Assembly: GCA_963665545.2 (NCBI GenBank)
Contig: CAXXKZ010000004.1
Location: 868,001 to 932,000 of the forward strand
Source: G963665545 sp963665545
GTDB lineage: Bacteria > Pseudomonadota > Gammaproteobacteria > Xanthomonadales > SZUA-36
Direction: 5' to 3'
DNA length: 64,000 bases
Below are positions 37,982-46,681 of this stretch, piece by piece. Below the pieces are notes generated by a model. That model saw nothing but the letters and a program-made list of their open reading frames with translations, was not told where the DNA came from and ran no database searches. The first letter of the stretch is position 1, and every line of letters starts with the position of its first letter. The position numbers and the translations under genes were made by a program.

Positions 37982-39273
37982 TCAATTCGTAGCCCGGCCA
38001 GGAGCCCGACCAACTCGTCTGCAAAAGGTGTGAAATCAGATGATTGGATGTCCGGGATAGACACCCTGATGTTCCAGATTTTGTCCGCCAACCGTGCGTT
38101 GGACTGGTCGCCATCATCAGGCCTGAATGCCGACAGAGCAATAAAATCCCAGCCAAAACTTTCAGTCAGCCGACATGGCAGCCCCGAATCATTGATGCTT
38201 CGGGTCCACTCGAGCAGGCGGTCAATAAACGGATCCCAGCCCATATTCGGCTGGATCGAGATCCAGCAAAACATATCATGATCGAAATCACGAAGGCCTA
38301 ACTTCTCAGACGTTGAAAACATGTCTTTTTGCTGCAGGAGCTGGTAGAAGGCCCGGTTGCTCACATGCACTTTCGACAGTCTATCGTTATTCAGCCTCTG
38401 ATATTCCGGGTCGAGGTAGAAGGGAAATATGTGCTTCGGAGTGGCAAAGCCTCCCATATTGCTCAGCGCTTTGGGAAATTTCTCATTAATGAAATCACAC
38501 AGCGTATTGGGTTGCCGATAAACCAGGCAAAGTGATCCCAAACTGGAATATTCCATCCCCAGGCTGTCGAGCTTCAAGTGGCTCCTCACCAGTGCACAAG
38601 GGATTTCCTGATCCAATGCCAGGTTCAATATTTCCGCCAGTCTGGGCGAGGACAGTGGATAAGCGGTGGTATCGACGATGACCAGCGTCACTTCTGGTGC
38701 AAAATTCAAATCGTCCCAGTCGCCTTTTCCCAGCGTTGAGGAATCCAGAAAGACAATTCTCTTCGACTCGCCGCCGGATTCAAACAATTTTGTATCTTCA
38801 AGATAAGCCGAAGTTTCGAAATAGATGTCGTCGGGCCGGGTTTCCAAGGTAAATTTCTGGTGATATGAGCCCAGTACATGGAACAGCAAAGAAATAGAAA
38901 CCTGACCACAGTTGGTCAGGTATCCCTGCGACACATGGTCCTTGGAACACGCCAGATTCTGATAGAGAAGTTCGAGATGATCCGGGTTATTAAGCCTGAA
39001 ACTACTGCGTTGATACGTGTAGCGGATGTCGAAACCATGGCAATCGATAAACCGCTCACCGGTGATATTGGACATCCCCCACAGTGGATTAATGTTTTTT
39101 TGGCGAATGGCCACTTTCAACCTGAGTTTTTGATCGATGACCTGGTGATGGGTGGAAGGCACTCTTTCGATCCGGGGTTCCGCCGCATAGCCTGCCAGGC
39201 ACTCAAGCTCCGCAGCCTTTCTCTCAAAGTAAGCGCTAGAGTTCGACATATTGAATCGATGCTTTGGGCACAC
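37975..39273 (-). CDS. Putative fold-type I PLP-dependent enzyme, unknown function
   Basis: 432 residues (second Met at 39249 is also a reasonable start). No confident family match. The middle reads YLTNCGQVSISLLFHVLG (small-residue-rich helix start as in Cys/Met-metabolism PLP enzymes), then LVIVDTTAYPLSSPRL (a D-x-T/S-x-Y like the PLP aspartate strand) and ALVRSHLKLDSLGMEYSSLGS, where K in SHLKLD may be the PLP lysine. The gene is downstream of and overlaps a fold-type III PLP decarboxylase by up to 38 bases, so the two likely work in one pathway. Function unknown. Confidence 0.5.
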   Translation of the reverse strand: MCPKHRFNMSNSSAYFERKAAELECLAGYAAEPRIERVPSTHHQVIDQKLRLKVAIRQKNINPLWGMSNITGERFIDCHGFDIRYTYQRSSFRLNNPDHLELLYQNLACSKDHVSQGYLTNCGQVSISLLFHVLGSYHQKFTLETRPDDIYFETSAYLEDTKLFESGGESKRIVFLDSSTLGKGDWDDLNFAPEVTLVIVDTTAYPLSSPRLAEILNLALDQEIPCALVRSHLKLDSLGMEYSSLGSLCLVYRQPNTLCDFINEKFPKALSNMGGFATPKHIFPFYLDPEYQRLNNDRLSKVHVSNRAFYQLLQQKDMFSTSEKLGLRDFDHDMFCWISIQPNMGWDPFIDRLLEWTRSINDSGLPCRLTESFGWDFIALSAFRPDDGDQSNARLADKIWNIRVSIPDIQSSDFTPFADELVGLLAGLRIDA

Positions 39274-40348
39274 CGTTGAAAGCGGTGTTCAGTGCCCAGG
39301 AATAACCGGAAACATTGCCGAATCGTATGGTAGAGCCCATCGAGATAGAATCGGCCACGCGCTTACTGATAGCAATGGGTCGAAGCCGATCAGATTCATG
39401 GCAGGTCGGGGCCAGTACATTGAGCTGATGATCGGCGACCTCAGCACTGTCACCGTCGCTACCGATGCAAATCGGGTCCGACCATCTCAGGTGGCAGGCG
39501 GGAGAAATCGTAGTGACAATATTTAGGGTATTTCCACTTTGGTGCCTGTTGAGTACCCGTCCGAGGATCACACCTGAGTTGTCAGCCAGGGCTCGTCCCG
39601 GTTCGAAAATAAACCTCGTCGTCGCGGAAAATTGTTCCGCCAGCCAGGCCAGGTAGGTGTCCATCTCACGATCGGCGATGCAGTGGATACCGCCCCCCAT
39701 ATCCAGCGTTTTGACGTCCAGCGCTTCCCTGCGGCAAAGCTCGAGAATATTACCAGCATGTCTTTTGTAATCTTCTGCGGAGTTGAATTCACTGCCGTAG
39801 TGAAAGTGGAATCCTTCAAAGCGGTCTTTGATTCGTCCAATCAGGGCAGGTATGTCTGGGCTACTGGCCTCAAAGCCATAACGAGTTTTTCCAAAAGTCT
39901 TGTGATCATCGGACCGGATTCTAATCAAAAATTTTGTCTCTTGAGGCGCATGATCCAATGCATCAGGATCGAACCCCCGATCAAGTATGACAATTGACTC
40001 ACTGCCCGATCCTGCAGCCGGGCTGAGGATATCTTCGCTGAGGAAATACGGTCTGTTGAGAAGGTAAACCAGCGTTTTGCCTTGCATGGCACGCACCAGT
40101 CCAAGCTCAGTACCGTTGGAGTATTCAAACCCGCCCAATTCATCTGCGGCCAGGGCAGTGACTTGTTCTGATGGAAACGATTTAACCGCCATCACAAACG
40201 AAGTCCGGTATTTTCGCCCCATGCTGGCAAGGCCTCTCATATTCCTCTTGATGGCCGTCAAATCAAAATAAAACAGCGGCCTGTCTGGAGGGGCTGTAAG
40301 GTCGAGAGTACCCGCAATCACGGCGGATAAGGAACTGAATTCTGGCAT
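39236..40348 (-). CDS. Fold-type III PLP decarboxylase (Orn/DAP/Arg decarboxylase 2 family)
   Basis: 370 residues. PLP lysine in VMAVKSFPSEQV, FHYGSEFNS as HxGS, LDMGGGIHC as the phosphate-binding glycine loop, FEPGRALADN as EPGR and YSWALNTAFNG near the C-terminus. Unlike the related enzyme at 32624-33898, its EPGR is intact. The family decarboxylates basic amino acids or carboxynorspermidine. It is the first gene of a two-gene minus-strand unit with the putative fold-type I enzyme. Substrate unknown. Confidence 0.82.
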   Translation of the reverse strand: MPEFSSLSAVIAGTLDLTAPPDRPLFYFDLTAIKRNMRGLASMGRKYRTSFVMAVKSFPSEQVTALAADELGGFEYSNGTELGLVRAMQGKTLVYLLNRPYFLSEDILSPAAGSGSESIVILDRGFDPDALDHAPQETKFLIRIRSDDHKTFGKTRYGFEASSPDIPALIGRIKDRFEGFHFHYGSEFNSAEDYKRHAGNILELCRREALDVKTLDMGGGIHCIADREMDTYLAWLAEQFSATTRFIFEPGRALADNSGVILGRVLNRHQSGNTLNIVTTISPACHLRWSDPICIGSDGDSAEVADHQLNVLAPTCHESDRLRPIAISKRVADSISMGSTIRFGNVSGYSWALNTAFNGVPKASIQYVEL

Positions 40349-40700
40349 CTGGACATTCCTTCAGCGACAAGAGCGCGAATTGTACTTCAAGATCTGCTGA
40401 AAAAAAACCGGGTTTTCTCAACCGGGGTTCGGGACTCAACGCTCAGGGGCAGCATTGGCCGAAATTGCCAACCCGATTGGGAGAATGTTACCATGATTGG
40501 AGTGGTCTTGGCTGACGCCAATTTACATTAGCTGACTGCATCGTGCGCATGCCGCCAGAATTACTTTCCCGAGTTCGTGGTGCTTCGAATCTCAGCATTT
40601 TCCCAGCAAATACTTCCCGAGTAGGCAACCTCTATCATCCTCAACGAGAAACTTACCAGTGATTCTGTAACTTACGACTACTCATTCGTGGAGGTCCCCT
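40349..40700. other. Divergent intergenic region in the glycan locus
   Basis: 352 bases between divergent genes with no credible coding frame. A strong ribosome site GGAGGT at 40690-40695 precedes the TTG start at 40701. A partly symmetric AACCGGGTTTTCTCAACCGG stretch lies around 40406-40430, after a run of eight A. No clear sigma-70 promoter pair was recognised, although promoters for both sides should be here. Confidence 0.4.
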
Positions 40701-42281
40701 TTGTCACTTTTGAGTAGTCGATACTCCACATTTGCAGATGTCAATAGACGCTTGTGGTCAGAAGTTCCCGGCCGCAAAGCGCGTAATGGCCAATTGCTAG
40801 TCGAACCGCAACGACATCCCGTCATATCGCATGCCAATGCGGTCATGGCCCGCATCATCAAGGAAGCCAGGGGGCTGAGTATTGTTTGGGGCGATGTCGG
40901 TGACCCGGCAATTCAGGACAGATTGCATTCCTATGACCCTGACTCCAGCTCCATACCTTTGAGCCTGGCGTTCCCGGAATTGATTTTGACCGGCATGAAA
41001 TTTCTACGCTCTGCTTTGAAGCTGTTGCTGAGGGGTGACATCCTGGGTTTTTCTACGGACGGAATATATTTCGGCGACATTCTTTATGACGCTTGCCTGA
41101 GCAAACTCAAAGTTGCCACCATTCGCCGCGTGGGTCCCGGGGTGCTGCTGAACTTGTTCATCCTCTTTGGAAACTATTATCGCTTTAAGCGGGCGCTTCA
41201 GGTCAGCGGCGCATCGGCCTTACTGGTATCACATACGGTCGGCTTGTCATCAGGCGTATTTATGCGTGCAGCCTTGCGGATGGGGCTGGATGTATACCTC
41301 CGAGCGTCAGGATCACCGGATGTCACATTGAATCTCTACACATCACTGTCAGATGTCTACATTAGGGTTAGCCGTCCTCATGCCATGGATATGCAACTTC
41401 TTTCGCAGATGGGTCAGCAAGAGATAGACAGGCAGTTTGAGGAAGTCAAGGTCGCGCGAAAACTTTACGACAAGGACGCGGGTCGGGCCCACAGTGCGGA
41501 CAAAAAGATCTATCGCTCAAAGAAAGAATTCGGCGAACACTATTGCGTGGCGGACGATAAGAAATATGTTTTCGTAATGCTTCATGCCTTCAATGATCAT
41601 CCCCATTCCCACAGCGGAAAAATGATTTTCAAGGACTATTACGAATGGTTTGTAAAAACCCTGGATTTCGCGAATAAAAGCCCCGGCGTAGTTTGGATCT
41701 TCAAAGAGCATCCCTCGGCCGAATATTATCCAACCAATGATCTATCGTTGGCAGATCAGTTCTCGCATTGCGAAAATCACATTGTCTTTCTCGAAACTAC
41801 AGCTCAGTTTGGCGCTGAAAGTCTCAGCCATATTGCCGATGTGGTTGTCACGGTCGCCGGAACGGCCGGTATTGAATACGCGGCCAACGCCGGGGTTCCT
41901 TCGGTCGTGGCGGGCGTCACCCTCTACAGCGGCTTTGGGTTTACCATCGAGCCTGAAACTGAGGCGGAATATTTTCAGGTACTTGCGAATATTGATCGTA
42001 TTGACCGCTTGAACCAAGCGCAGCGGAGTACTGCACGTAAACTCTTTCTTTTTGAGTGGGAGTATGCGGATATGCCGTTCTCTTGGTGTCCGTACTTAAC
42101 CTACAAGCAAATCAAGGATCCCGAATTGGATAGCTATTATTGGGATTTGGTCTCTGATCTATATTCCAGGGACACTGGCAAGCTGCTGGCGGAACTAAGG
42201 AGATTCGCCGGCTACGTCAACGATCCCGAGTTTTCCCGGTTGTGTCTGTTGCGGTACCCACCGAGCGCGGAAGGAAACTGA
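40701..42281 (+). CDS. Surface-polysaccharide biosynthesis protein, GT-B-like
   Basis: 526 residues. TTG start set by the strong upstream GGAGGT. The C-terminal half resembles capsule/surface-carbohydrate transferases: WIFKEHPSAEYYP, then VVTVAGTAGIEYAANAGVPSVV, a typical GT-B sugar-nucleotide site (G-T-x-G-x-E-x-x-x-x-G-x-P). The N-terminal half has no recognised domain. Likely cytoplasmic or peripheral membrane. It sits at the start of a plus-strand pair with another GT-B-like gene; the donor sugar is unknown. Confidence 0.65.
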   Translation: MSLLSSRYSTFADVNRRLWSEVPGRKARNGQLLVEPQRHPVISHANAVMARIIKEARGLSIVWGDVGDPAIQDRLHSYDPDSSSIPLSLAFPELILTGMKFLRSALKLLLRGDILGFSTDGIYFGDILYDACLSKLKVATIRRVGPGVLLNLFILFGNYYRFKRALQVSGASALLVSHTVGLSSGVFMRAALRMGLDVYLRASGSPDVTLNLYTSLSDVYIRVSRPHAMDMQLLSQMGQQEIDRQFEEVKVARKLYDKDAGRAHSADKKIYRSKKEFGEHYCVADDKKYVFVMLHAFNDHPHSHSGKMIFKDYYEWFVKTLDFANKSPGVVWIFKEHPSAEYYPTNDLSLADQFSHCENHIVFLETTAQFGAESLSHIADVVVTVAGTAGIEYAANAGVPSVVAGVTLYSGFGFTIEPETEAEYFQVLANIDRIDRLNQAQRSTARKLFLFEWEYADMPFSWCPYLTYKQIKDPELDSYYWDLVSDLYSRDTGKLLAELRRFAGYVNDPEFSRLCLLRYPPSAEGN

Positions 42282-42336
42282 TGATTTCATTCATCAAAAG
42301 GGCTAAGACGTCAGCCGCTCCACACAGAGCATTGGC

Positions 42337-43500
42337 ATGTATCTAATTTTCATTCAGCTCGAACCGGACTTCGGCCACAGTGCGCCCATAGCGTACGCAC
42401 TCGCCAAAAGGCACCGCGGCGAGGTGATGATGATTTGCACGAACGTTGTTTGGCGTATTGAAGATGATTATCGACTGCGCTTTCTGCGTGAAACCTGTGG
42501 CGTGCAGACACACTACATCCACAAGGTCGATGAAAAGCGCTTCCTCGCGTTGGATTTCATTGACACATTGCTGCGCATGCCCCGCTGGATGCTGCGCCTT
42601 ATCCCGTGGTTTCTCTGGGATTTGTTTTACTACCGGGTGACGGGATCCGTGGTCAAGACGGATTGGGCCAAGTCATTTTTCCAGTCTGTTGGCGCCCACT
42701 GCATCATCATCGATGCAGTGCAGCCGCGGAAAAATTGCACAGCGATTAACAGTGCAGCGACCGCGCTGCGAATACCTCTGGTACGTATCCAGACCGCGAA
42801 CAGTGTATTGAAATTATCCGCCGACGCTCAATCCGACTGCTCCGGGGCAGACCATACCATCGTCCCTCATACGCTATCGAACATCTACGACGCAAGCGAT
42901 CCCAGACTGAAGATTCTCGGTTGCATGAGGTATTGCGAGGAGTGGCAGAAAATCAACTCCGGCTTGCTAACAGAGGCATTTCCCGAATCTGCACTGCCCC
43001 GACATGCGGGCAAGGTCAATGTGCTTATTTTCGGCTGGCTGGGCAGGGACTTCGTTCAAAGCCATCCCGCGGTGCGGCGGATCAAAGCGCTTGACTACGT
43101 CACTGTGATATTCAAGCCGCGTCCCCGCACGACAAGCCCCCGGAAAGTTTACGAGTCGGGCTTTAGCCACTATCCAAGTGCGCGCCTGATCCAGTGGGCG
43201 GACGTTGTGGTCAGTTCGATCACCTCAGTGGTGCTGGATGTCCTTTATTACGGCAAGCCCTTTATTTATCCCAAGTACATCGCGCCCGACAACGCTGCAA
43301 CCTTCGAGGATTACAAAGCCTGCTGGTCAGTCGAAAATGAGCAGGAACTCGTTGACGCACTGGCGGCCCTCAGGGAACACCCCGATGCGCTACCCTACTC
43401 CGATCAAAACGTCCGTGAGTTCTTTCGCGATGCAGTCTATTCCGGTGATATCAACCATGACGTTCTCGGTGGATACGCAGATTTTCTCGAGTCATTGTGA
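42337..43500 (+). CDS. Surface-polysaccharide glycosyltransferase-like protein, GT-B fold
   Basis: 387 residues. MYLIFIQLEPDFGHSAPIAYALA at the start suggests a GT-B N-domain with a glycine/His loop. The C-domain has VNVLIFGWLGRDFV, VTVIFKPRPRTTS and ADVVVSSITSVVLDVLYYGKPFIYPK, similar to the nucleotide-binding part of capsule and glycerophosphotransferase-like enzymes. A hydrophobic region (MLRLIPWFLWDLFYY) near residue 85 may contact the membrane. Exact reaction unknown. Confidence 0.62.
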   Translation: MYLIFIQLEPDFGHSAPIAYALAKRHRGEVMMICTNVVWRIEDDYRLRFLRETCGVQTHYIHKVDEKRFLALDFIDTLLRMPRWMLRLIPWFLWDLFYYRVTGSVVKTDWAKSFFQSVGAHCIIIDAVQPRKNCTAINSAATALRIPLVRIQTANSVLKLSADAQSDCSGADHTIVPHTLSNIYDASDPRLKILGCMRYCEEWQKINSGLLTEAFPESALPRHAGKVNVLIFGWLGRDFVQSHPAVRRIKALDYVTVIFKPRPRTTSPRKVYESGFSHYPSARLIQWADVVVSSITSVVLDVLYYGKPFIYPKYIAPDNAATFEDYKACWSVENEQELVDALAALREHPDALPYSDQNVREFFRDAVYSGDINHDVLGGYADFLESL

Positions 43501-43587
43501 GCGGTCCCGGTATTGACGGCCCGTCCAGCGGATGAGGTTTGCTCACGAGCCGCAGGCGGGACCACGACTGCAGGGATGCAGGAGGTA

Positions 43588-43679
43588 GAGCAACGCAGGG
43601 AGCAGTCCACTACAAGGATGTAGTCGAGGGGCGTGGGCGTGAGCAGGAGCGGAAGCTTTGCCGAGAGAAGCGAGACTCA
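43588..43679 (-). repeat. Dispersed repeat type 2, long copy with hairpins
   Basis: On the minus strand this repeats the two blocks of 640-680 (GAGTCTCGCTTC-CTCGGCA and ACTGCTCCCTGCGTTGCTC) with about 50 bases between them. Next to it on the plus strand are two small inverted pairs, CTGCAGGGATGCAG and CTACAAGGATGTAG. It fills the gap between a glycosyltransferase gene and pseB; the remaining bases 43501-43587 show no gene. Confidence 0.6.
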
Positions 43680-43681
43680 TG

Positions 43682-44692
43682 CTACTCCTCTTCGGCCGCC
43701 CGTAGCAGTTCCTCGCCGGTCAGCCAGCGGTCGTTTGAGTCACTGGAGTAACTGAACCCGTCAGGCAGTGGTTTTCCCCGGTCTTGATCACCGTCTTCCC
43801 ACCAGCTATAAGCGGGCTGAATGATAAACATGTCCTCCAGTTCTATTGCGCAACGCGATTCATCGCTCGAGATGAGTGCCTCGTGCAGCTTCTCACCTGG
43901 CCGAAAGCCCACAAACTCAATGTCACAACCCGGCGCAATCGTCTCGGCCACTTCCATGATCCGCATGCTCGGGATCTTGGGCACGAATACTTCACCACCC
44001 TGCATTTCCTCTACACAGCGAATCACAAAGCGCACACCCTGTTCGAGGGTGATCCAAAATCGCGTCATGCGCTTATCCGTCACAGTAATTTTGCCGGATT
44101 CACGCTGCTTCCTGAATACCGGAATCACACTGCCCCGGCTACCCATGACATTGCCGTAACGGGCACAACTGAAAGCCGGACCGGCTTTGCCCGAATATGA
44201 ATTGCCATGTACGAACAGCTTCTCCGCGCACAGCTTGGTCGCCCCATAGATGTTGATGGGATTGACGGCCTTGTCAGTGCTCAAGGCCAATACTTTCTGC
44301 ACACCCCGGTCGGTGGCCGCATCGATGACATTCTCCGACCCGATCACATTGGTTTTAACCGCTTCGAAGGGGTTGTATTCACAGGCAGGAACCTGCTTTA
44401 ACGCGGTGGCGTGAACCACGATATCCACACCGGAAAATGCCCGATACAGCCTTTCCCGGTCCCGCACGTCGCCGATGAAATACCGCATCGGCGAATCATT
44501 GGTGTCGGGAAATTGCTGGCGCATGTCATGCTGTTTCAGCTCATCCCGGCTAAGAACAATCAGTTTCCGGGGTTGATATTCATTCAGGATGATCTCCGTG
44601 AGCTTCTTGCCGAAGGAGCCGGTGCCGCCGGTTATCAGTATGGTTTTATTTTTCACGAGTACGCTCCAGTGAGATTGGCAATTATAAATCAC
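43682..44692 (-). CDS. pseB: PseB: UDP-N-acetylglucosamine 4,6-dehydratase (inverting)
   Basis: 336 residues. NAD(P)-binding TGGTGSFGKKL near residue 21, ATALKQVPACEYNPFEAV (the PseB/FlaA1 segment), ALSTDKAVNPINIYGATKL with the SDR Y-x-x-x-K, and GEKLHE. It makes the first intermediate of CMP-pseudaminic acid from UDP-GlcNAc. It is on the opposite strand and about 9 kb from the rest of the pse genes, with the second PLP module and two glycosyltransferases between. The internal V-L-V-K start region leaves the exact N-terminus uncertain. Confidence 0.92.
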   Translation of the reverse strand: MIYNCQSHWSVLVKNKTILITGGTGSFGKKLTEIILNEYQPRKLIVLSRDELKQHDMRQQFPDTNDSPMRYFIGDVRDRERLYRAFSGVDIVVHATALKQVPACEYNPFEAVKTNVIGSENVIDAATDRGVQKVLALSTDKAVNPINIYGATKLCAEKLFVHGNSYSGKAGPAFSCARYGNVMGSRGSVIPVFRKQRESGKITVTDKRMTRFWITLEQGVRFVIRCVEEMQGGEVFVPKIPSMRIMEVAETIAPGCDIEFVGFRPGEKLHEALISSDESRCAIELEDMFIIQPAYSWWEDGDQDRGKPLPDGFSYSSDSNDRWLTGEELLRAAEEE

Positions 44693-44849
44693 TTGGGGTG
44701 CTCTGATCGATTCAAGAAAGCCAATTTATGGGACAATATGTTTCAGTCTGCAGGGGCGCAGTAGACTCTTCTCGGCCGATAAGTGGTGACTTCCCTTCTT
44801 TTTCATACCGATTTATGGTGCAATTACGATTGAATAAGGGACCCGAACG

Positions 44850-45785
44850 ATGCGATCTCCTACCTTGGACGAACTACCGCCGCCGCGTGCAGGAATGTCG
44901 GGTTGGCCTTGGACTGAGGATGGCCCACGATTGCCCGACAAAGGCCCCGATGGGGCGCCCTGGCCGAGAATCAGCATTGTTACACCGAATCTGAACTATG
45001 GAATATACCTGGAATGCGCCATACGATCGGTGCTGCTGCAGGGCTACCCCGATCTGGAGTATTTTATTATCGACGGTGGCAGTACGGATGACTCGGTTGA
45101 AATTATCCACAAGTACGAGCAGTGGATACGGTGGGAATCAAAACCGGACCAGGGCCAAGGCAATGGCATAAATAAGGGCTTGCAGAGCGCAACTGGCGAC
45201 ATTCTGGCCTATCTCAATTCCGATGATTACTACGAACTGGGCGCGTTCGAACGGATCGCTTGTGAAATGGACAAGTCGCGTGGGCGTCTCGTCGTGGCAG
45301 GGGACATCAGGCAAGTCGATGAAAGCGAAAAGGAGATTAGAGTCTGGAAATCAAGACCGCCGTTGTTCCGTTCGTTGCTATTTCACCATCGTCTGTACTT
45401 GATTCGGGGCATTATAGTTTTACCCTGTCAACCTTCAGTTTTCTGGCATCGGCAGATCGTCGACGAAATTGGCTTCCTAAGGGAGGACTTGAAGTATGGA
45501 CTGGACCTCGAATATTGGCTGAGGATACTGGCGCGGGGTCATCAGTTCAGTTACGTGCCACAGATCCTGGCAAATTATCGATTTCACGGGCAATCGGTTT
45601 CAAACGAAGGATGGGACAAATTCTATCCGGAATGGAAGCAAATTTCCGCCGAATACATGCGCACATTGACACCCTGGAAGCGAGCCCTCAAGGAATTATA
45701 CTGGTGGTCCGTTTTGGTCCCGATGTCATTGATTACCTCTCCTTACCGGGTGGTTTCCTTTCTCCTGGGCGTGAAACGCGGATAG
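44850..45785 (+). CDS. Family 2 glycosyltransferase
   Basis: 311 residues. RISIVTPNLNYGIYLECAIRS begins the GT-A domain at about residue 41, then FIIDGGSTDDSVEII, and AYLNSDDYY as the DxD-type site; DLEYWLRILARGHQ is the usual ED-x-W-like acceptor region. An AAGGGAC ribosome site precedes the ATG. It is divergent from pseB across about 157 bases and probably adds a sugar to the surface glycan. Substrate unknown. Confidence 0.85.
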   Translation: MRSPTLDELPPPRAGMSGWPWTEDGPRLPDKGPDGAPWPRISIVTPNLNYGIYLECAIRSVLLQGYPDLEYFIIDGGSTDDSVEIIHKYEQWIRWESKPDQGQGNGINKGLQSATGDILAYLNSDDYYELGAFERIACEMDKSRGRLVVAGDIRQVDESEKEIRVWKSRPPLFRSLLFHHRLYLIRGIIVLPCQPSVFWHRQIVDEIGFLREDLKYGLDLEYWLRILARGHQFSYVPQILANYRFHGQSVSNEGWDKFYPEWKQISAEYMRTLTPWKRALKELYWWSVLVPMSLITSPYRVVSFLLGVKRG

Positions 45786-45921
45786 TTCCACCCCGGGTAG
45801 CTCTCCCCAGGCAGCACTATTTGATTTTTTTCCAGTTGGCGGCCCAAGCCCACGAACATGGCACCTGCGGCGGTGATCAACAAGGCGGCGTTGATACGCT
45901 CCGGCAACTCGATAGTGTGGA

Positions 45922-46681
45922 TCAGTATTTCCCGGCAACGGCCCATCTTTGAAACGTGGGAGTCGGTAGCGTGGGCCCTGTTGCTGCGCTTCCCAAGCAA
46001 AGCCACAAAACACGCTCCAGTTTCTGCCCAAAAGCATTCTTTGCGAGAGAAAATAGATTGTTAATGGTCCAGTAAATCACCAAACCAGAAGGAGATTGAT
46101 AAATTATTGCCAGGAAGAAGAGCGCCAGGACCCACAATTGGATGTTTTCACGGCGATCCATCTGCGCGGTGTAGAGGTGCACAGAGGCAAGATTGATGAC
46201 GGTCATCACCAGCGGTAGCAGGTTCAGGGAAACACCGGCAAAACCAATCAAACCGTCCGCTGCGCCGAGATCATCGAGCAACAGAAAACCACTGCCTTGC
46301 CAGGCCGGAAATTGCGACAGCAAGTGGTAAGCGGAGAAGAAAAAGGGGATCTGAATCAAAAACCCGAAGGAAACTTTCAGGGCCGAAATCGGGTGGTAGC
46401 CAAAACGTCGGTAAACCTCTCGCGTGTAGTAGTATTTCTCCCAGCCCCGCGAATGCTTTCGAATGGATTCAAGTTCCGGCCCCATCTTTTGCTTGATCCC
46501 TTTCTCCTGCAATTTCCATTTTTCTGCCAGATTCGTAGAGTGGCAACAGGGCAACATTAACCACGAGACTGAGAATGATCACCGACACGCCGTAGCTGCC
46601 AGTCACTTGGTAACTACTGGAAAAGCACAAGCCCATCAAGTATTCGATCGGGTAGAGAATTGTGAAGAGTAGGTCCAACAT
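45922..46681 (-). CDS. YidC/Oxa1-like membrane protein of the glycan locus (frame-disrupted)
   Basis: About 252 residues after removing one G near 46538, which turns LPLYESG into LPLYNLAEKWKLQEKG and joins two open frames. The pattern matches the YidC/Oxa1 core: YGVSVIILSLVVNVALLPL, a basic cytoplasmic loop, IQIPFFFSAYHLLSQ, and two final helices (LLPLVMTVINLAS; SPSGLVIYWTINNLFSLA). It lacks the periplasmic domain of housekeeping Gram-negative YidC and starts one base after the glycerophosphotransferase-like gene, so it is probably a dedicated partner. Another open frame (to 45743) includes one more hydrophobic segment, so the C-terminus may be longer. Confidence 0.75.
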
